NCBI GenBank assembly: GCA_964499485.1
Contig: CAZCLF010000023.1
Span: 1-38,142, forward strand
Source of the DNA: Ga0074130 sp964499485
Lineage (GTDB): Bacteria; Pseudomonadota; Gammaproteobacteria; Burkholderiales; Rhodocyclaceae
Length of the DNA: 38,142 nt
Reading direction: 5' to 3'
Both the position numbers and the translations under genes were made by a program. Below the pieces are notes generated by a model. That model worked only from the letters and a program-made list of their open reading frames with translations, was not told where the DNA came from and searched no databases. The first letter of the stretch is position 1. Every line of letters starts with the position of its first letter. Below, piece after piece: positions 1-7,778 of the stretch.

Positions 1-1
1 T

Positions 2-1087
2 GGTGGCGGTAACGACGAACGTGAGCAGACGCTCAACCAGTTGCTGGTTGAAATGGACGGTTTCGAAGGCACGACGGGTGTGATCGTGATTGCTGCGACC
101 AACCGTCCGGATGTACTTGATCCGGCGCTGATGCGTCCGGGCCGCTTCGACCGTCAAGTGATCGTGCCGTTGCCCGATATTCGTGGCCGCGAGCAGATTC
201 TCAGCGTGCACATGCGTAAGGTGCCGATTGATCAGGACGTCGATGCCAATGTATTGGCACGTGGTACGCCGGGTATGTCTGGCGCAGACCTTGCCAATCT
301 TGTGAACGAGGCTGCCTTGTTTGCTGCGCGTCAGAACAAGCGCGTGGTCGACATGGAGGATTTTGAAAAGGCCAAGGACAAGATCTTCATGGGTGCCGAG
401 CGCAAATCCATGGTTATGTCCGAGGAAGAGCGCATCATGACCGCGTACCACGAGTCCGGCCATGCCGTGGTGGCTAAGCTACTGCCTCGCGTTGATCCGG
501 TTCACAAGGTCACCATTATTCCGCGCGGTCGGGCACTGGGTGTGACTTGGACCTTGCCTGAGCGCGACTCGCTTGGCCAAGATCGTGATCAGATGCTGCA
601 ACGTATTTCGATGGCGCTGGGTGGCCGTATCGCTGAAGAAGTGTTCATGAATCGGATGACCACTGGCGCATCGAGTGACTTTGAGCACGCGACTAACATT
701 GCGCGCAACATGGTTACGCGTTATGGCATGTCCGATGCACTGGGCACCATGGTGTATGGCGAAAATGAGGGCGAGGTGTTCCTCGGCCGCTCTGTGACGA
801 CGACAAAGAATCTGTCGGAAGCCACCATGCAGAAGGTCGATGCAGAGATTCGTCGCATCATTGATGAGCAATACAAGATTGCACGTACATTGATCGAAGA
901 GAATCGTGACAAGGTTGAAATCATGACCAAGGCACTGCTCGAGTGGGAAACACTGGATGCCGAGCAAGTGACCGACATCATGGAAGGTCGTCCCCCTCGT
1001 GCGCCAAAGCCGAGCGCCAGCATGACCAAGCCGCCGGCCGATAGCAGCAGCCCGGGCGCCGCACCGAACGCTACCGCACCGGCCTGA
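2..1087 (+). CDS. ftsH: ATP-dependent zinc metalloprotease FtsH (5'-truncated by window edge)
   Basis: FtsH is the membrane-anchored AAA+ protease that degrades misfolded membrane proteins and regulatory proteins such as LpxC and sigma-32. The visible frame opens inside the AAA domain just after Walker B (GGGNDEREQTLNQ), so the membrane segments and Walker A lie upstream of the window. Visible marks are the second region of homology (NRPDVLDPALMRPGRFDRQ), the zinc motif HESGH (in TAYHESGHAV) and the downstream acidic ligand in TTGASSDFEHATN. The C-terminal tail is Pro/Ala/Ser-rich (from GRPPRAPKPS) and ends in TGA at 1085-1087. It is followed by a strong terminator and then folP, the usual ftsH-folP-glmM order. 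Identity is certain; only the N-terminal part is missing. Confidence 0.98.
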   Translation, partial: GGGNDEREQTLNQLLVEMDGFEGTTGVIVIAATNRPDVLDPALMRPGRFDRQVIVPLPDIRGREQILSVHMRKVPIDQDVDANVLARGTPGMSGADLANLVNEAALFAARQNKRVVDMEDFEKAKDKIFMGAERKSMVMSEEERIMTAYHESGHAVVAKLLPRVDPVHKVTIIPRGRALGVTWTLPERDSLGQDRDQMLQRISMALGGRIAEEVFMNRMTTGASSDFEHATNIARNMVTRYGMSDALGTMVYGENEGEVFLGRSVTTTKNLSEATMQKVDAEIRRIIDEQYKIARTLIEENRDKVEIMTKALLEWETLDAEQVTDIMEGRPPRAPKPSASMTKPPADSSSPGAAPNATAPA

Positions 1088-1106
1088 GTCTGATTCACCC
1101 CCTAAC

Positions 1107-1143
1107 AAACCGGATTGCGAGTCATCGCAATCCGGTTTTTCTT
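1107..1143 (+). terminator. Rho-independent terminator of ftsH
   Basis: A perfect 14-bp inverted repeat (AAACCGGATTGCGA, loop GTCA, TCGCAATCCGGTTT) is followed by a T-rich run. It lies 20 bases after the ftsH stop and just before folP, so it should separate or attenuate ftsH transcription from folP-glmM. Confidence 0.9.
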
Positions 1144-1159
1144 TATGGATGTCTTGTCA

Positions 1160-1987
1160 ATGCGTTTGATCTGCGGCCGCTACACACTCAACTTTGAGCG
1201 CCCATTGATCATGGGTATCGTTAATGTCACCGCCGATTCTTTTTCCGGTGATGGGCATGCCCGTGCAGGCCTCGCGGCGGCGCTGCAGCATGCCGAGCAG
1301 TTGCTCGCTGAGGGTGCCGATATGCTCGATATTGGTGGCGAATCTTCTCGCCCTGGTGCTGAGCCGGTGTCCGAAGCTGAGGAGCTCGCCCGTGTGGTGC
1401 CGCTGGTTGAGGCACTCCACGAATGCGGCGTGCCCTTGTCTGTTGATACAGTCAAGCCAGCAGTGATGCGCGCCGCCATTGCTGCTGGCGCCGACTTGAT
1501 CAATGACATTGCTGCGTTGCAGGCTGAAGGCGCGCTTGAGGCTGTCGCAGCAAGTAACGTGGCGGTCTGCCTGATGCACATGCAGGGTACCCCGGGCACC
1601 ATGCAGACCGACCCGCAGTATGGGGATGTGGTCGCAGAGGTTATGCACTTCCTCGCCGAGCGTGTTGCCATCGCAGAGGCTGCGGGGATTGCCCGCGAGC
1701 GTATTGTGCTGGACCCCGGCTTTGGCTTCGGCAAACGTCTGGAACACAATGCCACCCTGTTTAAGGCGTTGCCGCAGTTTCAGCATTTCGACTTGCCGCT
1801 CCTAGTAGGTGTGTCGCGCAAGTCCATGCTTGGACAGATCGCGGGGCGAGATGTGAGTGAGCGCATGCCCGCCAGCATCACTGCCGCCATGTTGGCCGTA
1901 CAGCAGGGTACGCAGATTATCCGCGTGCATGATGTGGCGGCTACAAAAGATGCTTTGGCGGTACTATCCGCCCTTGGAGGAAGTTAA
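1160..1987 (+). CDS. folP: Dihydropteroate synthase FolP
   Basis: FolP joins 6-hydroxymethyl-7,8-dihydropterin diphosphate and p-aminobenzoate to give dihydropteroate in cytosolic folate synthesis; it is the sulfonamide target. Family motifs are in order: IMGIVNVTADSFS, DIGGESSRPGAE, SVDTVKPAV, LINDIAAL, CLMHMQGTPGTMQ, LDPGFGFGK, LVGVSRKSM and IIRVHDV. The frame is open from 1115 and another ATG lies at 1145, but those starts fall in or against the ftsH terminator. The start at 1160 (MRLICGRYTLNF) aligns with the N-terminus of known FolP and gives 275 residues, the normal length. No strong ribosome binding site is visible (only GGA about 10 bases upstream). It ends 3 bases before glmM and is probably co-transcribed with it. 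Confidence 0.96.
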   Translation: MRLICGRYTLNFERPLIMGIVNVTADSFSGDGHARAGLAAALQHAEQLLAEGADMLDIGGESSRPGAEPVSEAEELARVVPLVEALHECGVPLSVDTVKPAVMRAAIAAGADLINDIAALQAEGALEAVAASNVAVCLMHMQGTPGTMQTDPQYGDVVAEVMHFLAERVAIAEAAGIARERIVLDPGFGFGKRLEHNATLFKALPQFQHFDLPLLVGVSRKSMLGQIAGRDVSERMPASITAAMLAVQQGTQIIRVHDVAATKDALAVLSALGGS

Positions 1988-1990
1988 GCG

Positions 1991-3358
1991 ATGACCCGCA
2001 AGTATTTTGGAACCGATGGCGTGCGTGGCCAGGTCGGTACCCTGCCGATTACCCCCGAATTCATCATGCGTCTGGGTTACGCCGCCGGCATGACGCTGGC
2101 GCACAACCCAGAGGCGCGTGGCCATCTCAAGGCCAGCGATCGTCCAGCCGTGCTCATTGGCAAAGACACCCGTATTTCCGGTTACATGCTTGAAGCCGCC
2201 CTTGAAGCAGGGTTCTCCGCAGCCGGTGTGGATGTCATGCTGTGCGGCCCGCTGCCCACGCCGGCAGTGGCTTATTTGACCCGTGCGTTGCGCCTGCAGG
2301 CAGGTGTGGTGATTTCTGCTTCGCACAATCCTTACGACGATAACGGTATCAAGTTCTTCTCGGCGCAAGGCACCAAGCTGCCCGACAACGTGGAGCTTGA
2401 GATCGAGCGGCGCCTTGATGAGGCCATGAGCTGCCAAGCTTCCGCCCAACTTGGGCGTGCTGTGCGTATTGCCGATGCAGCCGGCCGCTATATCGAATTC
2501 TGTAAGAGCACCTTCCCGAATGACCTAGATTTGCGCGGTCTGAAGATTCTGGTCGATTGCGCACATGGGGCCGCCTACCATGTTGCGCCCGCGGTCTTCC
2601 ACGAGCTCGGTGCCGAGGTGGTGAGCATTGGTGCCAGTCCGAATGGCCTGAATATTAATGATGCTGTGGGTGCAACGGCACCTGACAGTCTGCGCCGCGC
2701 TGTGCTTGAGCATCAGGCCGATATCGGTATTGCACTCGATGGCGATGGTGATCGTCTGGTCATGGCAGATGCCAACGGCAAGCTGTATGACGGCGATATG
2801 CTGCTATATGTGATTGCGCGCCAACAGGCCAAGCAAGGCAAGGTCGCTGGCGTGGTGGGCACCTTGATGAGCAATCTTGGTTTCGAGCATGCCCTCAGCC
2901 GCCTGAGCATCGACTTTACCCGTGCCAAGGTTGGGGACCGCTATGTGCTGGAGCTGATGCAGGCGCGTAATTGGCAATTGGGTGGCGAGAATTCAGGGCA
3001 CATCATTTGTCTCGACAAGCACAGCACCGGCGACGGCATCATTGCTGCATTGCAGGTGCTGGCTGCACTGCGCATCGGGGGCGAATCGCTCGCGCTGGCG
3101 TGTGCGGATCTGACCATGTATCCGCAAAAGCTTATCAATGTTCGCTTGCCGCTGGGCTTTGACTGGAAGTCAGACCCGGGTATCCGCGAGGCGGCAGAGC
3201 ATGCGGAAAAGTCGCTTAATGGTAGTGGGCGTGTGCTGCTGCGCCCCTCTGGTACGGAGCCGTTGCTGCGCGTAATGGTTGAAGGCGAAAGTGAGAAGGA
3301 TGTGCTGGCGCATGCTGAGTCGATTGCCGCTGCTGCGCGGGCGGCGACAGGGAATTAA
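1991..3358 (+). CDS. glmM: Phosphoglucosamine mutase GlmM
   Basis: GlmM converts glucosamine-6-phosphate to glucosamine-1-phosphate, feeding UDP-GlcNAc for peptidoglycan and LPS. The N-terminus KYFGTDGVRG, the phosphoserine loop SASHNP (active serine about residue 111), the metal loop DGDGDR, the sugar loop GENSGH and the phosphate loop RPSGTEPLLRVM are all present. Length is 455 residues; E. coli GlmM is 445, and the extra residues lie before the active-site loop (around HNPEARGHLKASD). A strong GGAGG at 1976-1980, inside the folP end, precedes the ATG, so translation is likely coupled to folP. This folP-glmM pair is widely conserved in proteobacteria. Confidence 0.98.
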   Translation: MTRKYFGTDGVRGQVGTLPITPEFIMRLGYAAGMTLAHNPEARGHLKASDRPAVLIGKDTRISGYMLEAALEAGFSAAGVDVMLCGPLPTPAVAYLTRALRLQAGVVISASHNPYDDNGIKFFSAQGTKLPDNVELEIERRLDEAMSCQASAQLGRAVRIADAAGRYIEFCKSTFPNDLDLRGLKILVDCAHGAAYHVAPAVFHELGAEVVSIGASPNGLNINDAVGATAPDSLRRAVLEHQADIGIALDGDGDRLVMADANGKLYDGDMLLYVIARQQAKQGKVAGVVGTLMSNLGFEHALSRLSIDFTRAKVGDRYVLELMQARNWQLGGENSGHIICLDKHSTGDGIIAALQVLAALRIGGESLALACADLTMYPQKLINVRLPLGFDWKSDPGIREAAEHAEKSLNGSGRVLLRPSGTEPLLRVMVEGESEKDVLAHAESIAAAARAATGN

Positions 3359-3377
3359 GCGGGTAACTCAATAAGAA

Positions 3378-3402
3378 AAACGGCCTCCATTGGAGGCCGT
3401 TT
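3378..3402. terminator. Bidirectional terminator between glmM and the OlsB-like gene
   Basis: The inverted repeat AAACGGCCTCC / GGAGGCCGTTT (3-base loop) is flanked by an A-run on the left and T residues on the right. It can serve glmM (+) and the converging gene at 3435-4214 (-). Confidence 0.85.
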
Positions 3403-3434
3403 CTGATTGGGCTTACGGATATTGAGCTTGCGGA

Positions 3435-4214
3435 TTATGCTGCGACTTCTTGATGCAGGAAGTGACGGGCATAGCGCTGATTGATCTGGGCCATGGGCAG
3501 TAGCATGAACAAGTCAGCGGTATTGAAATCCGGATCCCAAGCCGGTTCGCCACAGACATGCGCACCTGCACGTAAGTAACCCTTGATCAGCGGCGGAATT
3601 TCAGCCTTCGCGCCGGTGACCAGATGTTCGAACGGCAGCGGGTGACGTGGGAAAACGCGATATTCGGGCGGTGCAATGTAGTCGTCAATCAACTGTACGA
3701 ACAGGTTTGAAGCGTTATGGCCACCATCAGCCATGCCGACGCTGGCGCAGCCGATCAGATACTCATAGCCCTTGGTGAGCATGAACTCAGCTAGCTTGGC
3801 CCACAGCAGGCTGATGATGGTTCCGTTGCGGTAATCGGCATCAATGCAGGAGCGGCCAACTTCTACAATCTTGCCGCGCAGATGCTGCAGGCGGGTCAGG
3901 TCGAATTCGTTGTCAGAGTAGAAGTTGCCAACGCGGGCGGCGGCTTCTGGTGTGAGGATGCGATAGGTGCCAACGATGCGATCTGCCGCTTCGTCACGAA
4001 CAATCAAGTGCTCGCAGAAGGCATCGTAGAGGTCGCTGTCTACACCCGGTGTGCGTGGGTTGAGGCGGGCGCCCATTTCTTCAGCGAAGACGCGATAGCG
4101 CAAACGCTGGGCTTCCAGAATGTCTTCAGCGGTGCGCGCTAGCTCAACTACATAGTGCGGCTTGGCGTTCTTAGTCGTTTGTCCTGACGGTGCGGCGTTG
4201 TGGGTCTGCAGCAT
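3435..4214 (-). CDS. GNAT-fold N-acyltransferase, OlsB/putative hemolysin family
   Basis: This 259-residue protein belongs to the acyl-ACP-dependent N-acyltransferase group (Acetyltransf_5 / COG3176, historically called hemolysin) that includes OlsB, which makes lyso-ornithine lipid from ornithine and 3-hydroxyacyl-ACP. Visible family features are the N-terminal RLRYRVFAEEMGA, the acidic HLIVRDEAADRIVGTYRIL strand, the core EVGRSCIDADYRNG and the strand YLIGCASVGM. The start at 4214 is chosen because AAGGAG (4221-4226) sits 6 bases upstream; an ATG at 4220 is too close to it and the frame opens at 4241. No OlsA partner (O-acyltransferase) is in the window. It could make an ornithine, glycine or other amino-acid lipid; the substrate cannot be read from sequence. 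The family call is firm, the product is inferred. Confidence 0.8.
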   Translation of the reverse strand: MLQTHNAAPSGQTTKNAKPHYVVELARTAEDILEAQRLRYRVFAEEMGARLNPRTPGVDSDLYDAFCEHLIVRDEAADRIVGTYRILTPEAAARVGNFYSDNEFDLTRLQHLRGKIVEVGRSCIDADYRNGTIISLLWAKLAEFMLTKGYEYLIGCASVGMADGGHNASNLFVQLIDDYIAPPEYRVFPRHPLPFEHLVTGAKAEIPPLIKGYLRAGAHVCGEPAWDPDFNTADLFMLLPMAQINQRYARHFLHQEVAA

Positions 4215-4286
4215 GTTCATCTCCTTGTGGATGATTACCATGTGCCTATTTTCTCGACCCCGTGTTACCCCTCCGTGAAAACTAAA

Positions 4287-6158
4287 TTACGTACGGATGA
4301 CAGCCGTACCCGGGCGGCGACGTTCGATGAAGAGGCTATTGCCTCCCTGCTTCTTGGCCTGCTTCTTGGCCTCTGCCATGCAGGCAGAAATCTCGTTGTG
4401 AGAGTTGTACTGGCAGGGTTCAACCATCACACAACCAATCGACAGTGAGGGGAGAGGATGAAAGGTGGGTGTCCCACGTCTATCTTCGCCGCTAAGGCCG
4501 CCCTGAGCCAGGTCGCTTGCATCAATCATCTGCCGAATTTGCGTCTCAAAGCGTAGCAAGGCCTGTTCACATCTTTCTTTCCAGTCGATGCTTTGCATGA
4601 GCATCACAAAGTCATCGCCACCGATATGCCCGACAAAGTCGACGCGTTCATCACACACCGCTGTTAGCTCACTGCCCAGCATCTGAATGACTTCATCGCC
4701 GCGCCGATAGCCATAGGCATCGTTGTAGGGCTTGAAGTGGCAAATGTCGACATAGCAGGCTACAAACTGCCCGCCGTTTTCGAGCAGGCGGTCAATGTGT
4801 TCATTAACCGGTACATTGCCGGGCAGCTGGGTCAGCGGGTTGGCATAGCGTGCCGAGCGCATCTGCAGCTCGGTGATCAACACCATTAAGTCTTGCGTAT
4901 CTGCGACGCCAGCATATCGGCCCTGTTCGGTCAGGATCAAACCATCATAGAGCTGGTGTCGCTTTGCGCTACCCAAGAGCGCACCCACCTCATTCACATT
5001 CGTATCGCAATCCACAATCAGGGGATGCTTATCCATAAACAGTGCACAGGGGCGCTTCCCATACAGCTCGCGCTGATAGAGGCGAGCAAAACGTTCGATC
5101 AATGTATGACGATTAATCATGCCAACAGGTAGCCCCGCATTCACGACGGGGAGCGCATGTAATTCTGCATCCGCCTCGAAGCGAGCAAAGACTGCATCGT
5201 TATCCAGTTCGGGCGAGACAGGTACAACCTTTTTCAAGAGTGGGGCGACGGTCACACACTGGCTGTTACCGGCGCTTTGTGGAAAGACTGTGATTCGGCC
5301 GGCATCCAGCAAGCGCAGAATACTGGCGGAGGGCTCTGGCTCTGGCTGACTTTGGGGGCGACAGATTAAATAGCCTTGGCCACAACGAATACCCAGATCA
5401 CGAATCGTCGCGAACTCGGCCTCCTCCTCAATGCCCTCGGCTATCAAAGTAGCATGGCAAGCCTCGGCGATCTCCACCATGGCACGTACCAAGCGGAACT
5501 TGAGTACATCGTTGCCAATACCAGAGATGAAGTGACGATCAATCTTTACAAACTCGGGCCGGATTTCTGACCACATGCGCAGATTGGAAAAGCCTTCCCC
5601 TAGGTCATCAATGGCAAAGCTGTAGCCAAGACGGCGATAGCGCGCGAGCACTTCGCGGAAGACCGAGAAATCCGTGACCTTCTGGTTTTCGGTGATCTCG
5701 ATCACAATCTGGTCAGGTCGCAAGCCTTGCGATGCCATGGCCTGCAACATGTCGTCATGCATCAGTACTGGGTCGCCAAGCATGCTGGCACTCAGGTTGA
5801 TGAACAGCTTGCAATCAGGGGCCAATTGTTGTGAACGTAGGCGCGCGAATTCGCGGATGGCTGCTGCACGGCAGGCGTGTTCAAGTTCGCGCCGCAAGTT
5901 ACCTTGCTGTGCGGCTTCAAACAACGCAGCCGGACTGTGCATGGCAGTGTCCTTGGGCCCACGGATCAGGGCCTCATAACCTAAGTATTTACGGCCATGC
6001 ATGTCCAATACGGGTTGAAATACAACGCTCAAGGCGTTGTCGCGCAGAATCCGGCGCAGTGCAGCCACCTGCGGCAATAGGCCGCTACGGGAGATGCTGC
6101 CGACTGGTCCAGCCCAGATCGGCGCCGGTACTGAGTCGAGAACGGGAATGGGGGTCAT
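4287..6158 (-). CDS. EAL-CBS-GGDEF cyclic-di-GMP signalling protein
   Basis: This is a soluble 623-residue protein with domains in the order EAL (about 35-290), a CBS pair (about 310-440) and GGDEF (about 455-610). The EAL part keeps EAL at E62 (YEALIRG), INLSAS, EITEN, AIDDLGEG, FVKIDR, IAEGIEEE and GQGY, so phosphodiesterase activity is expected. The GGDEF part has an intact GGDDF at 513-517, so cyclase activity is possible. The upstream inhibitory RxxD site is not intact (Glu at the Arg position). CBS domains usually bind adenosyl nucleotides and could sense energy state. The ATG at 6158 has AGAGAGG 5 bases upstream; the frame continues to 6248 without a better start. A Lys-rich repeat (AKKQAKKQ) lies near the C-terminus. 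It is divergent from the phospholipase-like gene. Which activity dominates cannot be told. Confidence 0.9.
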   Translation of the reverse strand: MTPIPVLDSVPAPIWAGPVGSISRSGLLPQVAALRRILRDNALSVVFQPVLDMHGRKYLGYEALIRGPKDTAMHSPAALFEAAQQGNLRRELEHACRAAAIREFARLRSQQLAPDCKLFINLSASMLGDPVLMHDDMLQAMASQGLRPDQIVIEITENQKVTDFSVFREVLARYRRLGYSFAIDDLGEGFSNLRMWSEIRPEFVKIDRHFISGIGNDVLKFRLVRAMVEIAEACHATLIAEGIEEEAEFATIRDLGIRCGQGYLICRPQSQPEPEPSASILRLLDAGRITVFPQSAGNSQCVTVAPLLKKVVPVSPELDNDAVFARFEADAELHALPVVNAGLPVGMINRHTLIERFARLYQRELYGKRPCALFMDKHPLIVDCDTNVNEVGALLGSAKRHQLYDGLILTEQGRYAGVADTQDLMVLITELQMRSARYANPLTQLPGNVPVNEHIDRLLENGGQFVACYVDICHFKPYNDAYGYRRGDEVIQMLGSELTAVCDERVDFVGHIGGDDFVMLMQSIDWKERCEQALLRFETQIRQMIDASDLAQGGLSGEDRRGTPTFHPLPSLSIGCVMVEPCQYNSHNEISACMAEAKKQAKKQGGNSLFIERRRPGTAVIRT

Positions 6159-6291
6159 ACTGGCCTCTCTGACGCTTAGGGGTGCCTGAGAGTAACCAGT
6201 GCGTATTACATGTGCGTGACAAAAGTGCTGAAAACAAAACGTCATCACACCAACATCTAGCCGTCATGTCGCGCGCGCAGAGTGAGTGGCC

Positions 6292-7155
6292 ATGAAGACT
6301 CAGCGTTCGTCATGCCTCTCTCGCTTGCTCTGGCTACCAGCCTTGCTGCTCACCGCAAGTGATGCATTTGCCTGGGGCTTGTATACCCATGTGTGGTTTG
6401 CACAATCGCTGCTGTGGCTCGTCCCGCTAGCCGATCCGCGCTTTCGTAGTGCCGCACGTAAGCTGCCTCGCTTGGTCATGGCCGGTGCCTGCCTGCCAGA
6501 TTTGGCCGTAATCCGCGGCATCGCCCGATCTGATAACTTTGCTGACAGCCATGACTGGATGCTCGCTGCAAGCCAGCTTGAGCGCGCTAATTGCGATGAG
6601 TCGCGTGCACTGGCCTTGGGATATGCCAGCCATCTGCTGACCGATATTTTTGCGCACAATCATTTTGTGCCTGCCCACGAGAATGTTTGGGCCAACGTAC
6701 CCGTACTGACACACGCAAGTTGCGAATGGGCGCTGGATCATCACGTGCGCAAGCAGTTGTTTGCAACGCCAGGACAACTGCTCAATGGCGAGCGTTCCAC
6801 TATCGTCAATTATCTTTACAGCGCGTTCGATTGTCCGCCAGAGGAGGCAACGCGCTTGATCAATACGCTGGGGCGTGCTGATCGCTTGTTGCGCTTCAGC
6901 CGCTTGCCTGCCTTCGCGCATGTTGCAGGCAAGCTGGGAGACCGGCGGATGGTGCGTCGCTTTAATCACTATCTTGATCAGACGGTACGTCGCTTGCCGC
7001 AGATCAACGCATTGCTGGCCGGAGAGTGCCCGCAGTGGAGCGCTAACCCACCACGTCATCTGGCGCACACGGCGATCGCTGGTGAGTCATTGCAGGCATT
7101 ACGCTCACGCTTGATGCTGCCGACGGATGTTTTTCTGAATAGTGAAAACTCCTAA
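6292..7155 (+). CDS. Secreted zinc-dependent phospholipase C family protein
   Basis: This 287-residue protein has a signal peptide (RLLWLPALLLTASDAFA) predicted to be cut after residue 27, leaving Trp28 as the new N-terminus. In bacterial zinc phospholipase C the N-terminal Trp itself binds zinc. The other ligands can be assigned by spacing: H33, D70, H87, H114, D118 (HxxxD), H124, H141 and E145 (HxxxE), matching the nine-ligand trinuclear site of the Bacillus cereus type (PF00882). It should act outside the inner membrane on a phosphodiester substrate, plausibly phospholipid head groups releasing diacylglycerol. The start at 6292 is preferred over the in-frame GTG at 6286; no strong ribosome binding site is seen. 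Neighbours are lipid and phosphate genes. The fold assignment is good; substrate and role are inference, and another secreted phosphodiesterase is possible. Confidence 0.8.
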   Translation: MKTQRSSCLSRLLWLPALLLTASDAFAWGLYTHVWFAQSLLWLVPLADPRFRSAARKLPRLVMAGACLPDLAVIRGIARSDNFADSHDWMLAASQLERANCDESRALALGYASHLLTDIFAHNHFVPAHENVWANVPVLTHASCEWALDHHVRKQLFATPGQLLNGERSTIVNYLYSAFDCPPEEATRLINTLGRADRLLRFSRLPAFAHVAGKLGDRRMVRRFNHYLDQTVRRLPQINALLAGECPQWSANPPRHLAHTAIAGESLQALRSRLMLPTDVFLNSENS

Positions 7156-7182
7156 AAAAATGGCACCCCGGAGAGGGGTGCC
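7154..7182 (-). terminator. Terminator of the GT4-PAP2 operon
   Basis: A perfect 8-bp stem GGCACCCC / GGGGTGCC with a 5-base loop (7162-7182) is followed, reading the minus strand, by a run of seven T (the A-run at 7154-7160). It ends transcripts coming from the PAP2 gene and sits directly after the converging phospholipase-like gene. Confidence 0.88.
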
Positions 7183-7247
7183 GAGCAAGGCACTAGCAGG
7201 AATCGTATAAAAGTTAGATCGAGCGCACCGCGATATGGATGCGTGGG

Positions 7248-7778
7248 TTACATCCCAATAGCGATCTGAGCAACCCCCAAGCCGATCATGGCACCCGCCA
7301 ACACATCGCTCGGATAGTGCAGGCCGAGAATGGGGCGTGAGGCAGCAACTAGGAAAACGAAGGGCCACAGGATCATTTCCAGCTGCGGGTAGGCGCTGCA
7401 AGCAATCGCTGTAAAGCAGACCGCGTGCAAAGTGTGCCCTGACGGAAAGCTGAAGCGATCAAGCGCCGGTGCTGCTGCAGTGATGGCCACATACACTTGG
7501 TAGGGGCGTGGCCGAGAGGTGCGGGTCTTCAGGTACTTGTAGATAGCAAGGCAGGCCAAGCCGGCCATCACCATGCGCATGACTGTGGGTACAGCATCCA
7601 TGCCCTCACTGAGTAAGAGGGCGGCCATCAGGCTATACCAGAACACCCCATTCCCGAGGCGGCTGACGATACGGAACAGTACGCACAATAGCGCGTGTCG
7701 GCTGATGCGGTTACAGCGCAAGCAGAGCGCTAGGTCAAGGGTGTTAATCCGGTGCCAGGACGACGTCATGTGTTCCAT
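7248..7778 (-). CDS. PAP2-family membrane phosphatase
   Basis: This 176-residue membrane protein carries the three PAP2 motifs: KTRTSRPRP (KxxxxxxRP), FPSGH and SRPILGLHYPSD (SRxxxxxHxxxD), with hydrophobic helices around them. Family members dephosphorylate phosphatidic acid, phosphatidylglycerophosphate or undecaprenyl diphosphate on the periplasmic face of the inner membrane. The ATG at 7778 is chosen because a full AAGGAGG (7783-7789) lies 4 bases upstream; an ATG at 7769 is the alternative. The gene begins inside the 3' end of the glycosyltransferase gene (35-base overlap), so translation is coupled. Next to glycosyltransferases and diacylglycerol kinase, phosphatidic acid is the most sensible substrate, giving diacylglycerol, but undecaprenyl diphosphate cannot be excluded. 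Confidence 0.88.
   Translation of the reverse strand: MEHMTSSWHRINTLDLALCLRCNRISRHALLCVLFRIVSRLGNGVFWYSLMAALLLSEGMDAVPTVMRMVMAGLACLAIYKYLKTRTSRPRPYQVYVAITAAAPALDRFSFPSGHTLHAVCFTAIACSAYPQLEMILWPFVFLVAASRPILGLHYPSDVLAGAMIGLGVAQIAIGM

Noticed and set aside
1115..1159. N-terminal extension of folP from ATG codons at 1115 and 1145
   Set aside because: 1115 lies within the ftsH terminator stem and 1145 directly follows it without a ribosome binding site; homology starts at 1160.
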